From: Branchiostoma floridae | Taxonomy: Eukaryota; Chordata; Leptocardii; Amphioxiformes; Branchiostomatidae | Reading direction: 5' to 3' | Assembly: GCF_000003815.2 (NCBI RefSeq) | Contig: NC_049997.1 | Coordinates: 12,284,822 to 12,348,821 of the forward strand | Length of the DNA stretch: 64,000 nt | Notes under the pieces: model-generated | Told to the model about the DNA's origin: nothing | The model's database searches: none | What the model saw: only the letters and a program-made list of their open reading frames with translations | Made by a program: the position numbers and the translations under genes | Shown here: positions 13,371 through 26,500 of the stretch, piece after piece | Layout of the letters: each line of letters begins with the position of its first letter | How positions within the stretch are numbered: the first letter of the stretch is position 1

Positions 13371-13589
13371 ACGCTAGTTCACCTTTATCCGTGGGGTGAC
13401 CTTTATCAGTTGTCTTTAAAAACAGCACATTAAGGAGTATTAAGTCTGCGGACTGTGGTTTCAAATTTGCAATATTTTCAAAATATTTCGATTTGAAACC
13501 ACCGTCCATCGGCTTTATATCCCTAAATACGTTTTTTCTTAAAAACAACGAATATAGGTTACCCTCGGATAAAGGTGAACCAGCGTTAA
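13371..13589. mobile_element. MITE family C, copy 2
   Basis: Ends ACGCTAGTTCACCTTTATCC and GGATAAAGGTGAACCAGCG are near-perfect inverted repeats, with AATATAGGTTACC and a TTTGAAACCACCGTCCAT interior. Confidence 0.8.
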
Positions 13590-14463
13590 CCTAAACTTTC
13601 CCTAAATGGTGCATGTTTTTACTGCCAATTTTGTTCAAGAATTCAGTTGTCAAAAACAGGCATCAATCAGAAGAGGTTAGATACTGGGAACACTGGCAAG
13701 GTACTTCTTTTCATTTGAGTAATAATAATCTTATTTTCCAATTCACCCAAGTAACATTATTCTTTTATAAGTTGGTCAAACCTTCTTAATACCATCATAT
13801 ACATGTACCTATGTTAACAATGTTATTTTTGCTATATCCTGGCAAAATACATGTAGTAATATGGCTTCTGATAATACTTTTTGTATTTCTCCAAGTCAAA
13901 TACAGCTACTAGGCTAGTAGTATGTCGAACTCAAATAAACTGCAGCTCTCAATCAATACAGTTCCTTTGAAACTTGAGTCCCTCCTCCTACACCCAGCCC
14001 TGATTCAACACCATTAAAACTGAATTTTCAGGAAAATAACAGGTTTAGTTCTACTCTCATCAAAATACTCTATTTTACCACAAAATACTGTTTCTATACA
14101 TTGTCACATAGATTAAGATTAGATACATATACCTAAAATACTGATGAATGTATCTTCTGGAAAGTTCAACTCAAGGCACAGTGGATAAAATTGCTTCAAT
14201 GATCTTAGAACACTATAAGCAGAGATTGTTGTCTTATGTATAAGATAAGGATAACATCTTGGTATAAGAGACTGAAAAGATCAACACCACAACAGTCTTC
14301 AGTAAGTCCCACACCATTACACTTTCTTCTCCCCTAAACAACAAATGTAGTGGTCCAACTCCACAATGTCCCCCATCTGAACAAAGGTTACACCATTCAT
14401 TTACAGGGGGTATGGTATAAATCTTCTACTCCCACTCACGACACTGTCCCTGTATTGTATATA

Positions 14464-14469
14464 TTTATT
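14464..14469 (-). terminator. PAH polyadenylation signal
   Basis: The canonical AATAAA (TTTATT on the plus strand) lies about 75 bp past the PAH stop codon (14542). It is the closest canonical signal downstream of the last exon. Confidence 0.6.
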
Positions 14470-14541
14470 TGAAACATTATGCTCCAGAAATGAGGGAAGC
14501 CCAGCGTTCGTTTCTTGATGTTTTTTTTACATCTTAATGTT

Positions 14542-17500
14542 TTACATCTTGACCTTCTGCAGTGCATCCACCAAGATGTCAAAGTCACCTATTGGGAAGA
14601 AAAGAATAGACAAATACAAATAATCAATTAACTAGTATATCATGGTGTAAAACTGTATGAAATGTACACTGCAATGTATTCTTGTACTTCAGCTACATTG
14701 TATGTTGGTTCTTTAGAAAGGAAACAAGAAATCTTTTTAAAAAAGCTGTGCCTTGCCGCGTATTTTATGTTATTTTGGTAAGTTAGACTAGATTCTACGC
14801 TTAAAAATCCCGAGTTCCACATGTCGCCCCCCTCCCCCTCATTATCATAATTTATGTCAGATGAATTATTGGCACATTAAACAGGTTTTGTAAAACTTTT
14901 TGACCCACAATGAATATGCATTATTTTTTATTACAAACTAAGTTCCTTCTGATGCAATTTGTGATATATATTTATATAAACATGGTGAGTTAAAGCGTAG
15001 ATTTATTACGCTGGACCACATACAGTAACATGCGTCTAGAAGAGCGTTTTAATACTCGCCTGGAATGTACCATTGTCTAACTAAGCCATGAAACTCGGCA
15101 AGGAAAGAAGGGCCTTTGGAAGGGGCTTTGGAAGGGCTGGGTTAAAAGGTCCGTCCATGGATCCATGGAAGAAAGCTGGCGTAAAGCCTTGCCTGGCGGC
15201 AAGGCAAAAAATCTAATAATTTGTATTTAAAAGCCTTCACATGTAACACTAGTTCACCTTTATTCGCCAGGTAACCTTTATCCGTTGTATTTAACACCAG
15301 GGTATTTCTGGATTTCAAGTCGACTGACGGTGCTCAAACTGCATTATATTGAAAGAAAGCAATTTGAAACCACCGTCCATCTACGTGATATCCCTAAATA
15401 TCCTGTTATTAGGTACAATGGATATAGGTTACCCTGCAAATTTTATTTAGGTGAACTAGCGTTAACTATGATGATGTTTCTTTGACACTGAAGTGTTACT
15501 GCCCCTCTTTGCCTTTTCTTAGTCTTTTGCTGTCCAAGAAAGAAATGCTAGATTGAGCAGCCCTAAAGAATTCACAAGTATCTTAAGACATGTGTCTTGA
15601 TTAGAAACCTTTTCCTTGGTTGTTAAATTCATTCTGAGTAACATGGTATGTTCTTGGAGGTCTTAAACCTTCATTGATGCATAATTGTCACTGATCCTAA
15701 CATCTAGAATCTTCACCATAGTGACCACCTGTCTATTGTGACCATTTTATCTAACTGGTCACTATAGACAGGTTTGACTGTATATATTTTCAGTGTCCCA
15801 CCTTTGATGTTGGCGGCCAGGTTGACGATGTGGTCCTTGTTGTCGAGGATCTCCACAGACTGGGTGTAAGGGTTGTAGTGCACCGAGAAGGGTCGCGGGA
15901 TGGAGTGGGACCAGGTGCTGTGGGAAGTGTAGACAGGTCAGAAGTGCCACCTAGCAAATTAGTATGGAACTGCAAGCAGTGGCTGACAGTACATACCAGG
16001 TTCTTATATAATACTGTTAAGTACAGCTTATAGTGAAGTTCTATTGTTCTGTGTACCATTAATGCTCATAATTCTACTGGGTCCCATAAGACAACAATGT
16101 TAAGACAACAATGTTAAAAAGAATGTCTTAAAATGTTCAAACAAACAAATAAACAAACAAACACCTGACTGTCCAATAAACTAGGAATGAAAAGGGAAAC
16201 AAATAATCCTACCGGACTTTCTCCTTGGCGTCCTGAAAGCTGTCTGCGACGAAGTAGATGGGCTGGTACTCTGTGATTGGGTACTTTGTCACCGAGATCT
16301 TCTCCGGCTCGAAGGGTCGAATATCTGGCTTGTCAGTCAGGCAGTACTGTTGGAACAGAAATGGAGGGTGCTCAGATTTGTTAAAGCCAACTTTCACTTA
16401 AGGGCAATCACAACGACCAAAATTGGATTTGTCCAACCCTTGGTTTTATAATTGGAATATGGTCCAAGATATTTGAGTATCATTTCAAAGACAACAAAAG
16501 AAACAAAAAAATTGTTCTTCATCTAGAAAAGTTATTGAGTGATCTGTCAAATCTTTGGACACTCAACAGTAGCATCCTCTACTGGAAAGGCGTAAGCTTA
16601 GTGACCACCTCTACATAAGGGCCACCTTTTGGTGGTTGAACCTTAAGTCAGATAAATCTTTTCATTGACCCATACAATGCTGTCTATTGCACCCGTTTTG
16701 CCCCCTCATTCACTTTGTGAAAGTTCATTTATACTATTAGGAAACCTAAAAACTTGCAATGGCTACTGGGTCTTTTGCTGGATTGTTAGAGCATTTCTGC
16801 ATGGGAGACAATTTTTCATGGGGGACATTTCTGCAAGTCTCATGTTTTGATGATCCAGCAAAGGAAGAAAACAAAACACAGAAAAAAGCACCCTGATCCC
16901 AGGTTCCTATCAGTTGACCTGAGCTGACCCAATCATCCCCTTGATCCAAGCTTCCTAGGACATGAAACAAATTCCATTTCACATTCATCAAGGCTAACAT
17001 GACATGCCTGTGTACATGCCAGGCTAACAGTCCATACATACCTGTGGATACATGCCTAGCATGCCTGTGGAAACATGCCTGTGCAATTCCTAGAATTTTT
17101 GCAGACTGAACCTAATCTATACCATTTCGCTTGCCCCTGAGGCGTCGCCAAAAAATGATGCTTCCCACCTGCAGCTCTCCGAACGATGACAGCAGTCCCG
17201 CGCCGTACGCCTTCACCTCCCCGTCCTGACGGCACAGCCCGAACTCCACAGTGAACCAGTACAGCGTCGCCAGCTTCATCACAAAATCATCCGGCGCGCC
17301 GAGAGACGCCAACCCGATCTCCTGCAACAAGCCACGGATTTTGTTTGTATTGCATAACCAGTAAACTGCCTTTAGAAATAATATATCTCAGTTTTGTCCA
17401 GCCAGTAAAATGGTGAAAGAGTCCAAACTGATGGGTTTGATCCACTCACACAGGGAATAACCCTCATAACTCTTATTCATAAATGTGGTGCCGGTTCTTT

Positions 17501-20500
17501 AACGTGCTTGAGGTGTGGCTTTCCCCATTTGCTTTCCTGCCAATCTGAGAGGGTGTCCTTTCCCAAAGCTAGTTATTTTCACCTCATTTTCACCTGGATG
17601 GAGTACCTTGCAAGAGTGCACAACATCTGGACCTACTTAGCCTCCATTGCAGTCTTTGAACGAGGCTGGTTTTTATTTGGGGTTGGGGGTGTGGGGGGCA
17701 TTGTTTAGCGATTTTCAATGTTAAGGTTGTCTTATGTCAGGAAAGGAAGTTTGCAGAGGAAGGGATTTTGCAGAGGAAGGCAGTTTGCTGTGGAAAGTAG
17801 TCTTGCCCTGTTTCCAAATGAAAAACAACCCTGTTTGAAGACTGCATGGGGGCTGGGACCTACTAGGGATTCAAACCCAGAGTCTGGGTTAACAGGCCCT
17901 AACATTGTGTTTACCTGTGAGAACTGGGCAAAGCTTGGGTCAGCGAACAGAGGCGCGTGTCCGAGTAGCTCGTGACAGACGTCCGGCTCGGGCGTGTACA
18001 GAGGCTTGGAGTGGTGGCGGATGTACTGGGTGGAGTGGAACACGCGGAACGCCAGTCCTGCCAGGAAGTCACGCGAGGACAGGAGACCGGCCACGGGCCG
18101 CAGGGTGAAACCTGTGCAATCTGTGGGGATGGAGATACCAAACATTAGATATTTGTAAAGACAGATATGGCCACACCTATTTAATTTGTTAATTCACGGA
18201 TTTTTTAAAGCAAAAATATTGCAAGCTGACATCATAAATGCAATGGGCAGGGAGGAAAACTTGAATATGACCATTTCCACTCAATAAACCTGAGTGCACC
18301 AAGGAATACATCTGGTCTTCTGGCTTTGTTTTCATGATCTTGTTCCAGTTAAGTATTTTTTCTTCGTTTTTAAAAAAAATCTTTGAACTAACATATCAAA
18401 TGGGTGTGATCTAATTATTCTATATGTATTCTCTGGAAGGGGTTGCTAAAAACTGGATGGACATCACTATTGGACTAAAAGACCAGATTTTGTACATTTA
18501 GTGTGTAAGGTTTTAAAATTAAAACTGACCTTTGAGAAAGTTGGAGACATCTTCCAGCTGTGGGATGTTGTCCTCTCTGTTGAGGAAAGACATTTTTCTG
18601 TCAGTGATCTACATGTGCATGTATTTGATATTGCATTTTCTTTCTGTTAATCTAGTGTGCATACTATCAACACTTAATGATAGACAACTACAGTTGTCAT
18701 TCCTATCATTTAGCTTATTCTGACTGTTTCCAAGGTACATGTATGATAATGACAATGATTGGCCAATTCTTCACCTATCGGGCAGCTCTGTTCTGTAGTG
18801 AACATTAATTTAATGAGTCCTAACCAATCAGGTAGCAGTAACTGGCTGATGGTGAAGTGTGATTGGCTGGCTCCTATCCAATCAGGTTGCCTGAACTCCA
18901 GACCTACCTGAATCCACAGTTCTCCATCAGTAGAGGGAAGACATAGTTGTGTTCACGGCAGGCGTGAGTTGGGTACAGCTTCCTCAACTCGGTGAAAATT
19001 TGCCGCCTGAAAAAAGAAAAAAAAAAAAACTTTAAAAGAAGTTCACTGATGAAATCATACAATCTAAAAGTCATTTAATTTATGGCAAAGAGATTTAAAC
19101 TTAATGTTTAGTATGTAGGAACTCTAAGGTGTCTAAGGTATCTCACCATGTGTTGATCTCTTGTTCAGTGTACTCCACTCTTGGAATGGGTTGGCCACTG
19201 TACAATAGACAAAAAGTACATAATGTTTGAAAACAAAGTTGACATAAGTTTGTGTCAACCAAATATCACACAAAATCCCACAGTCACAAAGCCATGAAAT
19301 CACTACAAGTCCAGTCAACAAGTCCAGTCATTTGAGAACGTAACTGTAACAATTCCCCTTGTGCTGAGTGTAGCATGCGCAATCTGTGAAAAGTCTTTGG
19401 ACCTCAGTGTATGACTTGATTAGGAATCAACCCTGAAAACTACTGGAAGCAAGCACTTTACCAACATTGCACTATTTGGATAAAAAGAAGGAATGATTCA
19501 TCTGACTCACTGTTTGTAGTTGAAAGCGATGTCTGCGAACTCCTTTCGGCGAGCTCTGTAGACGGCATCGGTGAAACCCTGAGAGAAAAACAGCAAAGGA
19601 GTAAAACTTCACTTTCTTCAAATCAAAATCAGATAAATTGTTACAGTCTTGTGTTGCAAAAAATCTTACAACTGATCATAGAAATATTTCAAATCTTGCT
19701 TTGGAATACATTTTATCTTGAATGCTAGTATTTTCTCTTGGGCATTGCAATTTTCTGTATTAGATATAGAGCATGAATGGGTCTTCACGCTTACTTTCAT
19801 CATAGCTATAGTTTAAACTCTATTGCTAGTCAAAGGTCATTGAACAATTACTAAAAACTAATGTCTGTGACACTATAAAAAATATGACCCTTATACAGCT
19901 AGTGCAATATATAACAGCTACTTTCTTGATTTTAGTCAGACAGCTACTTTCTTGATTTTAGTCAGACACTCAGCTCTTTAATATCAATCAGACACTCAGC
20001 TCTTTAATATTGATGAATAGTGATTGGTCAGATAAGACTAATGTACTTACAGGATGGTCAGAATCCAACTCTGATCCGTAACTCAGAATCTGGTTGGCGA
20101 ATCTGTCCAGATCCGAAATCTTTCGCGGGAACCAGGGAACTGGAACAACACAGCACACGGAACTCAATACACATGTACAAAAAAATAAACGAAAGGACTA
20201 GGTTAGAAATATTTGATTCCCCAAATAATGCTCCGTGTTTAAGGACCAAGTGTTTCAGGCAGACAGGAGACAGACTATTCTGCAGAGGAGAAAACCAGTA
20301 TAGAGTTAGGCCCCGTTCATGATGCAAAAAATCAAACGGTTCTATCGGTTAGGCCTGGAAATCCGACAGCAAACGACAGGAAACGGTTTGCATTTTGCGT
20401 TCACGATGCAAACTTGCAAACCGTTTCAGTTCCTTGAAAAGGCATGGTAATGCGACCTCTGACCCCTGAGGTTGTTGTGATCTTGCCCAAACTTGTACTT

Positions 20501-23500
20501 ATGTGTCAGATTATTGGTCTTTCATCGAAATTGAACCAATATCTTATTGAATTCGAAGCTGGGTCCTGTTATGACCTTGGAAATGCCTCTGAAAATATTG
20601 TGGTCCCGATATATCCCATTTCCATGCCATTTCTATGACATTTCCACTGGATCTCCTGACACATTCCCTTGCCATATCAGGACTGTTGGCTCCCCAGTCG
20701 ACAAGGAGGCGGCCCGATAATAGAAACGAATTTTACGATTGAAAACGCGGCCGAAACACCCGAATGACAGGTTAAAAATTGTACTTTTCCCCCTTGGCGC
20801 CACCAAATATGAACGCACATGCCCGGATGTAAAACGGATCGCGCCGCTTTTGCGTTCATGATGCAAATTCGCAATTCCGGATAAGGAAGAAACCGTTTCA
20901 ATACTATGTCGCGAGGAGGTTCCGAAAAAAACGTTTCCTATCGCTTCAGATCCATTTCAGAGCGTTCATGATGACAAAACTTATCCGTTTCAGGTGGCCT
21001 AACCGATAGAACCGTTTCATTTTTTGCATCATGAACGGGGCCTTAGTATAGGATGGATAGTAGGTTACAAGGTTTGTGTCCCGATACGTAATTCAGTCTC
21101 ATGCCTTTCGACCCTTACAGTATTACACCAATCACCAAAGTCAACATCACTTTGGCTTACGTACATGTACCCGCGTCGGCGTGATCTGTACTCCCGAAGA
21201 TCACGTTATCCCAACAGCAACAAATCAGATCACACAAAACAACAAAAACACAGTCAGACATTACGTTACAAAATTATGACAACATTGTTAAACATGATCT
21301 AATGAAGGATGGTCTATATTGTATATTCATGTGAACTGGAGAAGTGAAGCAATTCAGAACTAGAATATAACCAGACAAGGATTTTTGTTGTCATGGAATC
21401 TCCTCTGTGTTGGTAGTACAAAGCTAAACTATCTTCCAACACAAAAGTACACGTATATCAATATTTCAAAGACCACTGTTGCCTTCTTCAGGACCAATAC
21501 TGATGGCCAATCAATTTAGAATATAAACTCGAGAGAGTTACGGACACCTGATCTTATTAACAAGTGATCTTCTGGATACGTGTCGTCAGGAATTGGTCAA
21601 TCATTCCAGGAAGCTTATAACGACCACCATCTTTGTTCAGTGATGGCTGGAGCGCTTATAGCTCTTACAAAGTAAATTGAAGAAGATTTAGTCTATACTT
21701 CTGGATAATTATCAAATTTTGATTAGACGTTTCGAACGGTGTCCACCGTGAATTGAAAATGAAGTTGTACAAATTTAGCGGAACAAGGAATAATTCTTAT
21801 GTTTTTAATAAACAAAACAGGTAACGGCTATGGTGTTCTAAAATAAACAACACAGGTAATTCATTGTATCCTGGATGACTAATCTTCACAATCTTACAAA
21901 AGTAGTGCACCTGTATGAAGGCCACAAGGATTTTTTATGTTATTTACCTGAGTCTTCCGTGGTGGTGTCCCTGCTGTGCACCTGTACGGAGGCCGCGCTT
22001 GACCTCAGTGCTTCCAGCGCCGGTTTTACGCCGGCCGCGTTGGGGTCGAACCTCACGAAGAACTCGTATTGGTCGCGGTTCCTCTTGGAGGGGCGTGACT
22101 CGATGTGGGTCAGGTTGATCTTGTGGGACTGATGATGCAAGAAACAAATTCAATACAGAAAAGCAGGGCAGAGATTGAGATCTGGAAGGATTGCAGATTT
22201 TGAAAGTAGCGATCTGCATTGTAGTCTGTCCTTATTTTGTGCATGTATAGATATTTGCTCAAAAGATGGTCAGGACTTTAGAACTTTGATTCATGTCACT
22301 TATATTACTTCTTGATAAATGGATCTAATGAATAGATACTAAATGCGAGACCTGAGGCCCTTGAAACATTCTTACCATCCTGAGTCTCTGTCAACATGAT
22401 CCTTCTGGATTGCAATTTCTACTGTAACACAGTTACACAATGTCATATTGTTCCATCAGCTAACCTCTGTTACCATTTATGCACCAGGTTAGTACATCCA
22501 CCACTTTAAAAAGTCATGTTTGACCAGAACTGCACTACTTCACAGTGCAGCTAGGTGTCTCTGTTGCAGTGTGAAGAATGCAGTCCCAGATGTGACTGAG
22601 TTTGTATCCCCCCTCATCACAGCTCATAGATGATGTAGTAAACATACCTCAAACAGCCTGAGTGCCTTGGCCAAGGCTCCAACTTCCTCATTCACTGAGA
22701 AAATCACCTCCATAGTCCCCGCCATGTCTTCTCCTTCCTTCAGGTAGGAACCAGTTTTCTGCCCCTGGGTAAGGCAAGAAAAGGGATTAGACAACTAGGG
22801 GTTACTGGTTTGATTCCTGTTCATTCACATACACTTCACTACCCGGTTTAGCGTTCATCGCAGGGTTGCAGCCAGCCTGAAATCATTTTCTGTCCCTTGA
22901 TTTTGAATGGAAATCCAATCGAGCGCCAAAGGCGTTCCTAGGAAGCCTGTGTGAAAATCAACTCGCCCCGAACGGTTCGGACCGGTCCGAGGGCAGTCCG
23001 AGCGGTCCGCCTACGTCAAAGCCGTCCGGCCCGCGAGGCTGCCAGTCCGAGCGCCGGGCGGTGAACCGTCATTAAGTGGTTCAGCACGTTCGGCAGTTCA
23101 GGACCGCCGGACGCTTCGGGCGCCGTAAAACACTTAGAAAAAATTGCCGCCGCCCTGCCAAATTTTGTCTAAGTCCCTAAATTGTATGAAGCCGTGCGAC
23201 AGCGCCCCCTTCCGTACACTAGGCGCAGCGGCCAGAAGAGCAGTAGAGTCCGTAGGTGAGACTATTAGACATTGTTAGAGGCATGTTTTACGTCCATTAT
23301 TACGGGGCAACAGCCAGAGCGGACGAACACTAACAGTAATAGCGTTGCACTATCGCCAGAACAATACAAAATGTACTATGAAAATTTAAAAAATTGAGAT
23401 TTTTCTACCTTCAAATCTACAACTTTTCTTCTATATTATATTTTGGCCGCGACTAATGAATGGGTGACGTGTTTTCTTGTACATATATGTCACCACGCAC

Positions 23501-26500
23501 GGCTGTCTGAAGTGAAGAGTAGAGTATAATACAATACTCAATAGAGTAGCAAAAACCAACTGATGGGTCTTCTAGTAAAGTTTACATACACTTATAAAAT
23601 GCTGTTCATTTTCCAATTTCCAGCTTACAGTGTTGAGTCACCCTTTGAAGAATCTGCTCCGCTACTCAGTGCAGTTTTTCTGCATGTGCGAACGTTGCTC
23701 AGAAAGCCCGGCTGTCCAGTGTGCGAGATGATTTTGGAAAACACGGCGATCCCAGTTCCAGGCTGCACCCGCTGAAATAAACAGCGGGTTGATTGACATC
23801 CCGCCTGTGAGGCGCACGTGAGCGGCGCTCTGGTGGTCTTCCCACCACACATTGGCCGTTGCCATGGCGCCATGCTGGCGGCAGCCGTTTGATGTGTACA
23901 GTGTGGGACAATCTATTTACTGGCTAGCCAATCGCTACGATTTGTACGAAATGAGCCGGAGACGTCGATTTTCACTGCAAATAATGAGCCACATGATTGG
24001 TTGTAAGAAACTGAAACTGAAATCCTATGCCCCACTATCAAGTTTCTTGGAAATTCATCTGAATATGACGAGCCAAAACACGTTGTTCAACCACGTGATT
24101 AAGACAATGCCAAAATTTTCGCAGTTACATATTGCCACATTTTGTGACATAATTTACGTTGTGGGCCCTGTCCGAGTTTTATGGACGGGAAAATACGTCT
24201 GGGAGAACTGCGACAAATGCCTGTTTGTCTAATGAAGTCGGCAGGCTTGCTTGCCGACTTGCATGTCGGCTTGCTCTCTCCTTGCAGGAAAATGTTAGTC
24301 TCTACCAGTACCAGACTCCGGGTCGCTGGAAAACCGTAGAAATAGAATGAATAGAAGAGTAAGCCGGCCAGGGAACAGTACGCGACCTGCACAGTTTGGA
24401 TTGTCCATCACGCCCATGCAGCGTTGAGTACGCGGATCACACCTACATGTTTATCCTCTCGACCATTATTAAAGGGTAATCTGCCACGAAGTACCAGTCT
24501 TTGTATCGTATCTCGTACACTACCAAATGCCGTGCATGCAGCATATAAAATCTTTATTGACACGACAAAAGTAAAGCGACTTTCGTAACGTCTATAACTA
24601 AACAGACATGTGAATATCTATAGGTATGAACAAGTCATTGTTACGAAGTCTGTTCTCATGAAGAATGAATATGTTTTAGTCCTGTTTGTCTCTTTATTTT
24701 TCTCTAGCGATAAATGAGAAAAAAGTCTTAAACACGTAACAGCAGATACCGCTTGGATAGTCGCAGTGGCATGGCGAATAAGAATTCAGCACGCCGTATT
24801 TCGTTTCTAAATCACACGAACGCTATATTGTCCGTTCTGCTGTCGTGTTTGATTTACTAACTACATTGCCCACGCCAATAAAATCGTTGTCTTCCAAGCG
24901 CAGTGTAATAAAGTACTATAAGAAGAATAAACGACAATGCTATTGTAGGTCACCCTGGCACCTGAGGTCTTCACCACACGACTCGGGATTGATCATGCTC
25001 GCACGGCGTTAAAACGGGCGGGGAAAAGTTTAACAGACCACCATTGTTTTCTGTAGAACTAAATATAATCTTTCTACCCTATGATTAAATAATTGTCTCT
25101 GGCGCTTTACAAATAAGACGACATTGAGTTGCGCTACGTTTCGATTGACTGTCATTGTACCAAGCGACGATTCTGTCCAAATGTGCAATAATACGGGAGA
25201 TAATGTTGAAAATGTATTTAGCATCTTTATTGCCTTTCATGGCGTCCGGCATTATCTCGCCTTGTGGACAATACCTAACATGATTTGTGAAGTGCAATAT
25301 TTTGAATGTTTCTCACTTACCAAAATTTCCACCATCGTTTGGAGTCAAAGCGCATGCTTTGGCCGGAAAGGAACTTGTGAGCAGTACCTGGTTGGATCAC
25401 CTGTTGGACGACATGTAGCAGCGAGACTTCAATCGACTCTCTGAAAACGTGTTGAGTTTGACCAGTGATATTCCCCTTGACATTATATCAAGAAAGTGGG
25501 ACTAAAAACAAGTACAGTGCTGTGTCACGCTGGAGTACGGTATCCAAAACAGGACACGGGGAACGGTTAGCCGAACATCTAACGCCACCATTTTATATGC
25601 ATATTGTTGTTAAAAGCGTTAGAACTACTTTATCATTTTGACCTGTACTTAGCTTTAAGAGCATAAACGTACAATAAAAATTCGAAAATATATTACTCGT
25701 TAGTCGAAGCGACGACTGGATCAAGAAACGCCGTGGATGGCTGCATCCAGCACGTTACACTTACAGAAGGAGAGACTATGCACTACCCGTGCGTCGCAAA
25801 TTGATAGGGGTTGGGGATGGTGACGCACAATCTAGGGGTCAGTGTCATGTTCCCCTGAGAAATTTGGACGCTTCATCCTTCGTAATATGAAAGGTTAGAC
25901 TTAGTCTGAACTGCCCTGGATCGGGCCAGGGACAGGCGGATCTCAGGACACGCAACAGTGCCTCCCGAACCGTTCTGAACGTTCAGACCGGCTATCACGA
26001 TTATTGTCAGCAGGGTGTCAAGCTTGAAAGACTCCCCTGTCTGCCCCTGGGGATAACATGAGCATTGCGCGTGCGTCGCGGTCATTTCAAATTGAAAACT
26101 CATCAGCAAACCGTTTCCTGATGTCCTGTGTTATTTTTCCGCTTTTTAGTCTTATACTAAGGCTAAATGTACAGACTATCATGGATAAGTTGGAAGAGGT
26201 GTCGCGTGAGGGGTTTGTACGTTGTCGTTTCGGGTCAGGATGCATCAAACTGCCATGGAGAGATGGAAAAGGACTAGCAACACAAACAATTTGTGTGGAA
26301 TTATGTTCTGGTGCTGTTCCAACCGACTGCCGAAACTTCCGTGGAATACGAACGGACTGGAATGCAAACATCCCTTCTTGTTCAAGACTGAACTGGTAAG
26401 AAACTGTTTTACATCGTTTAGCTGTGTTACCAAGTGTGTTAGATGTGAAATTATCAACAGCACAGTCAAAATCCTGGCTAACTGAAGGCATGTATTTTTT

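Larger units (their letters stand above)
1793..14463. other. Gene-poor intergenic block, repeat-rich
   Basis: No exon with family similarity was found. Open frames here are short and without recognisable motifs. The recognisable content is the simple repeats and inverted-repeat elements listed separately. The rest is AT-rich sequence with nothing I can name. Confidence 0.55.
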
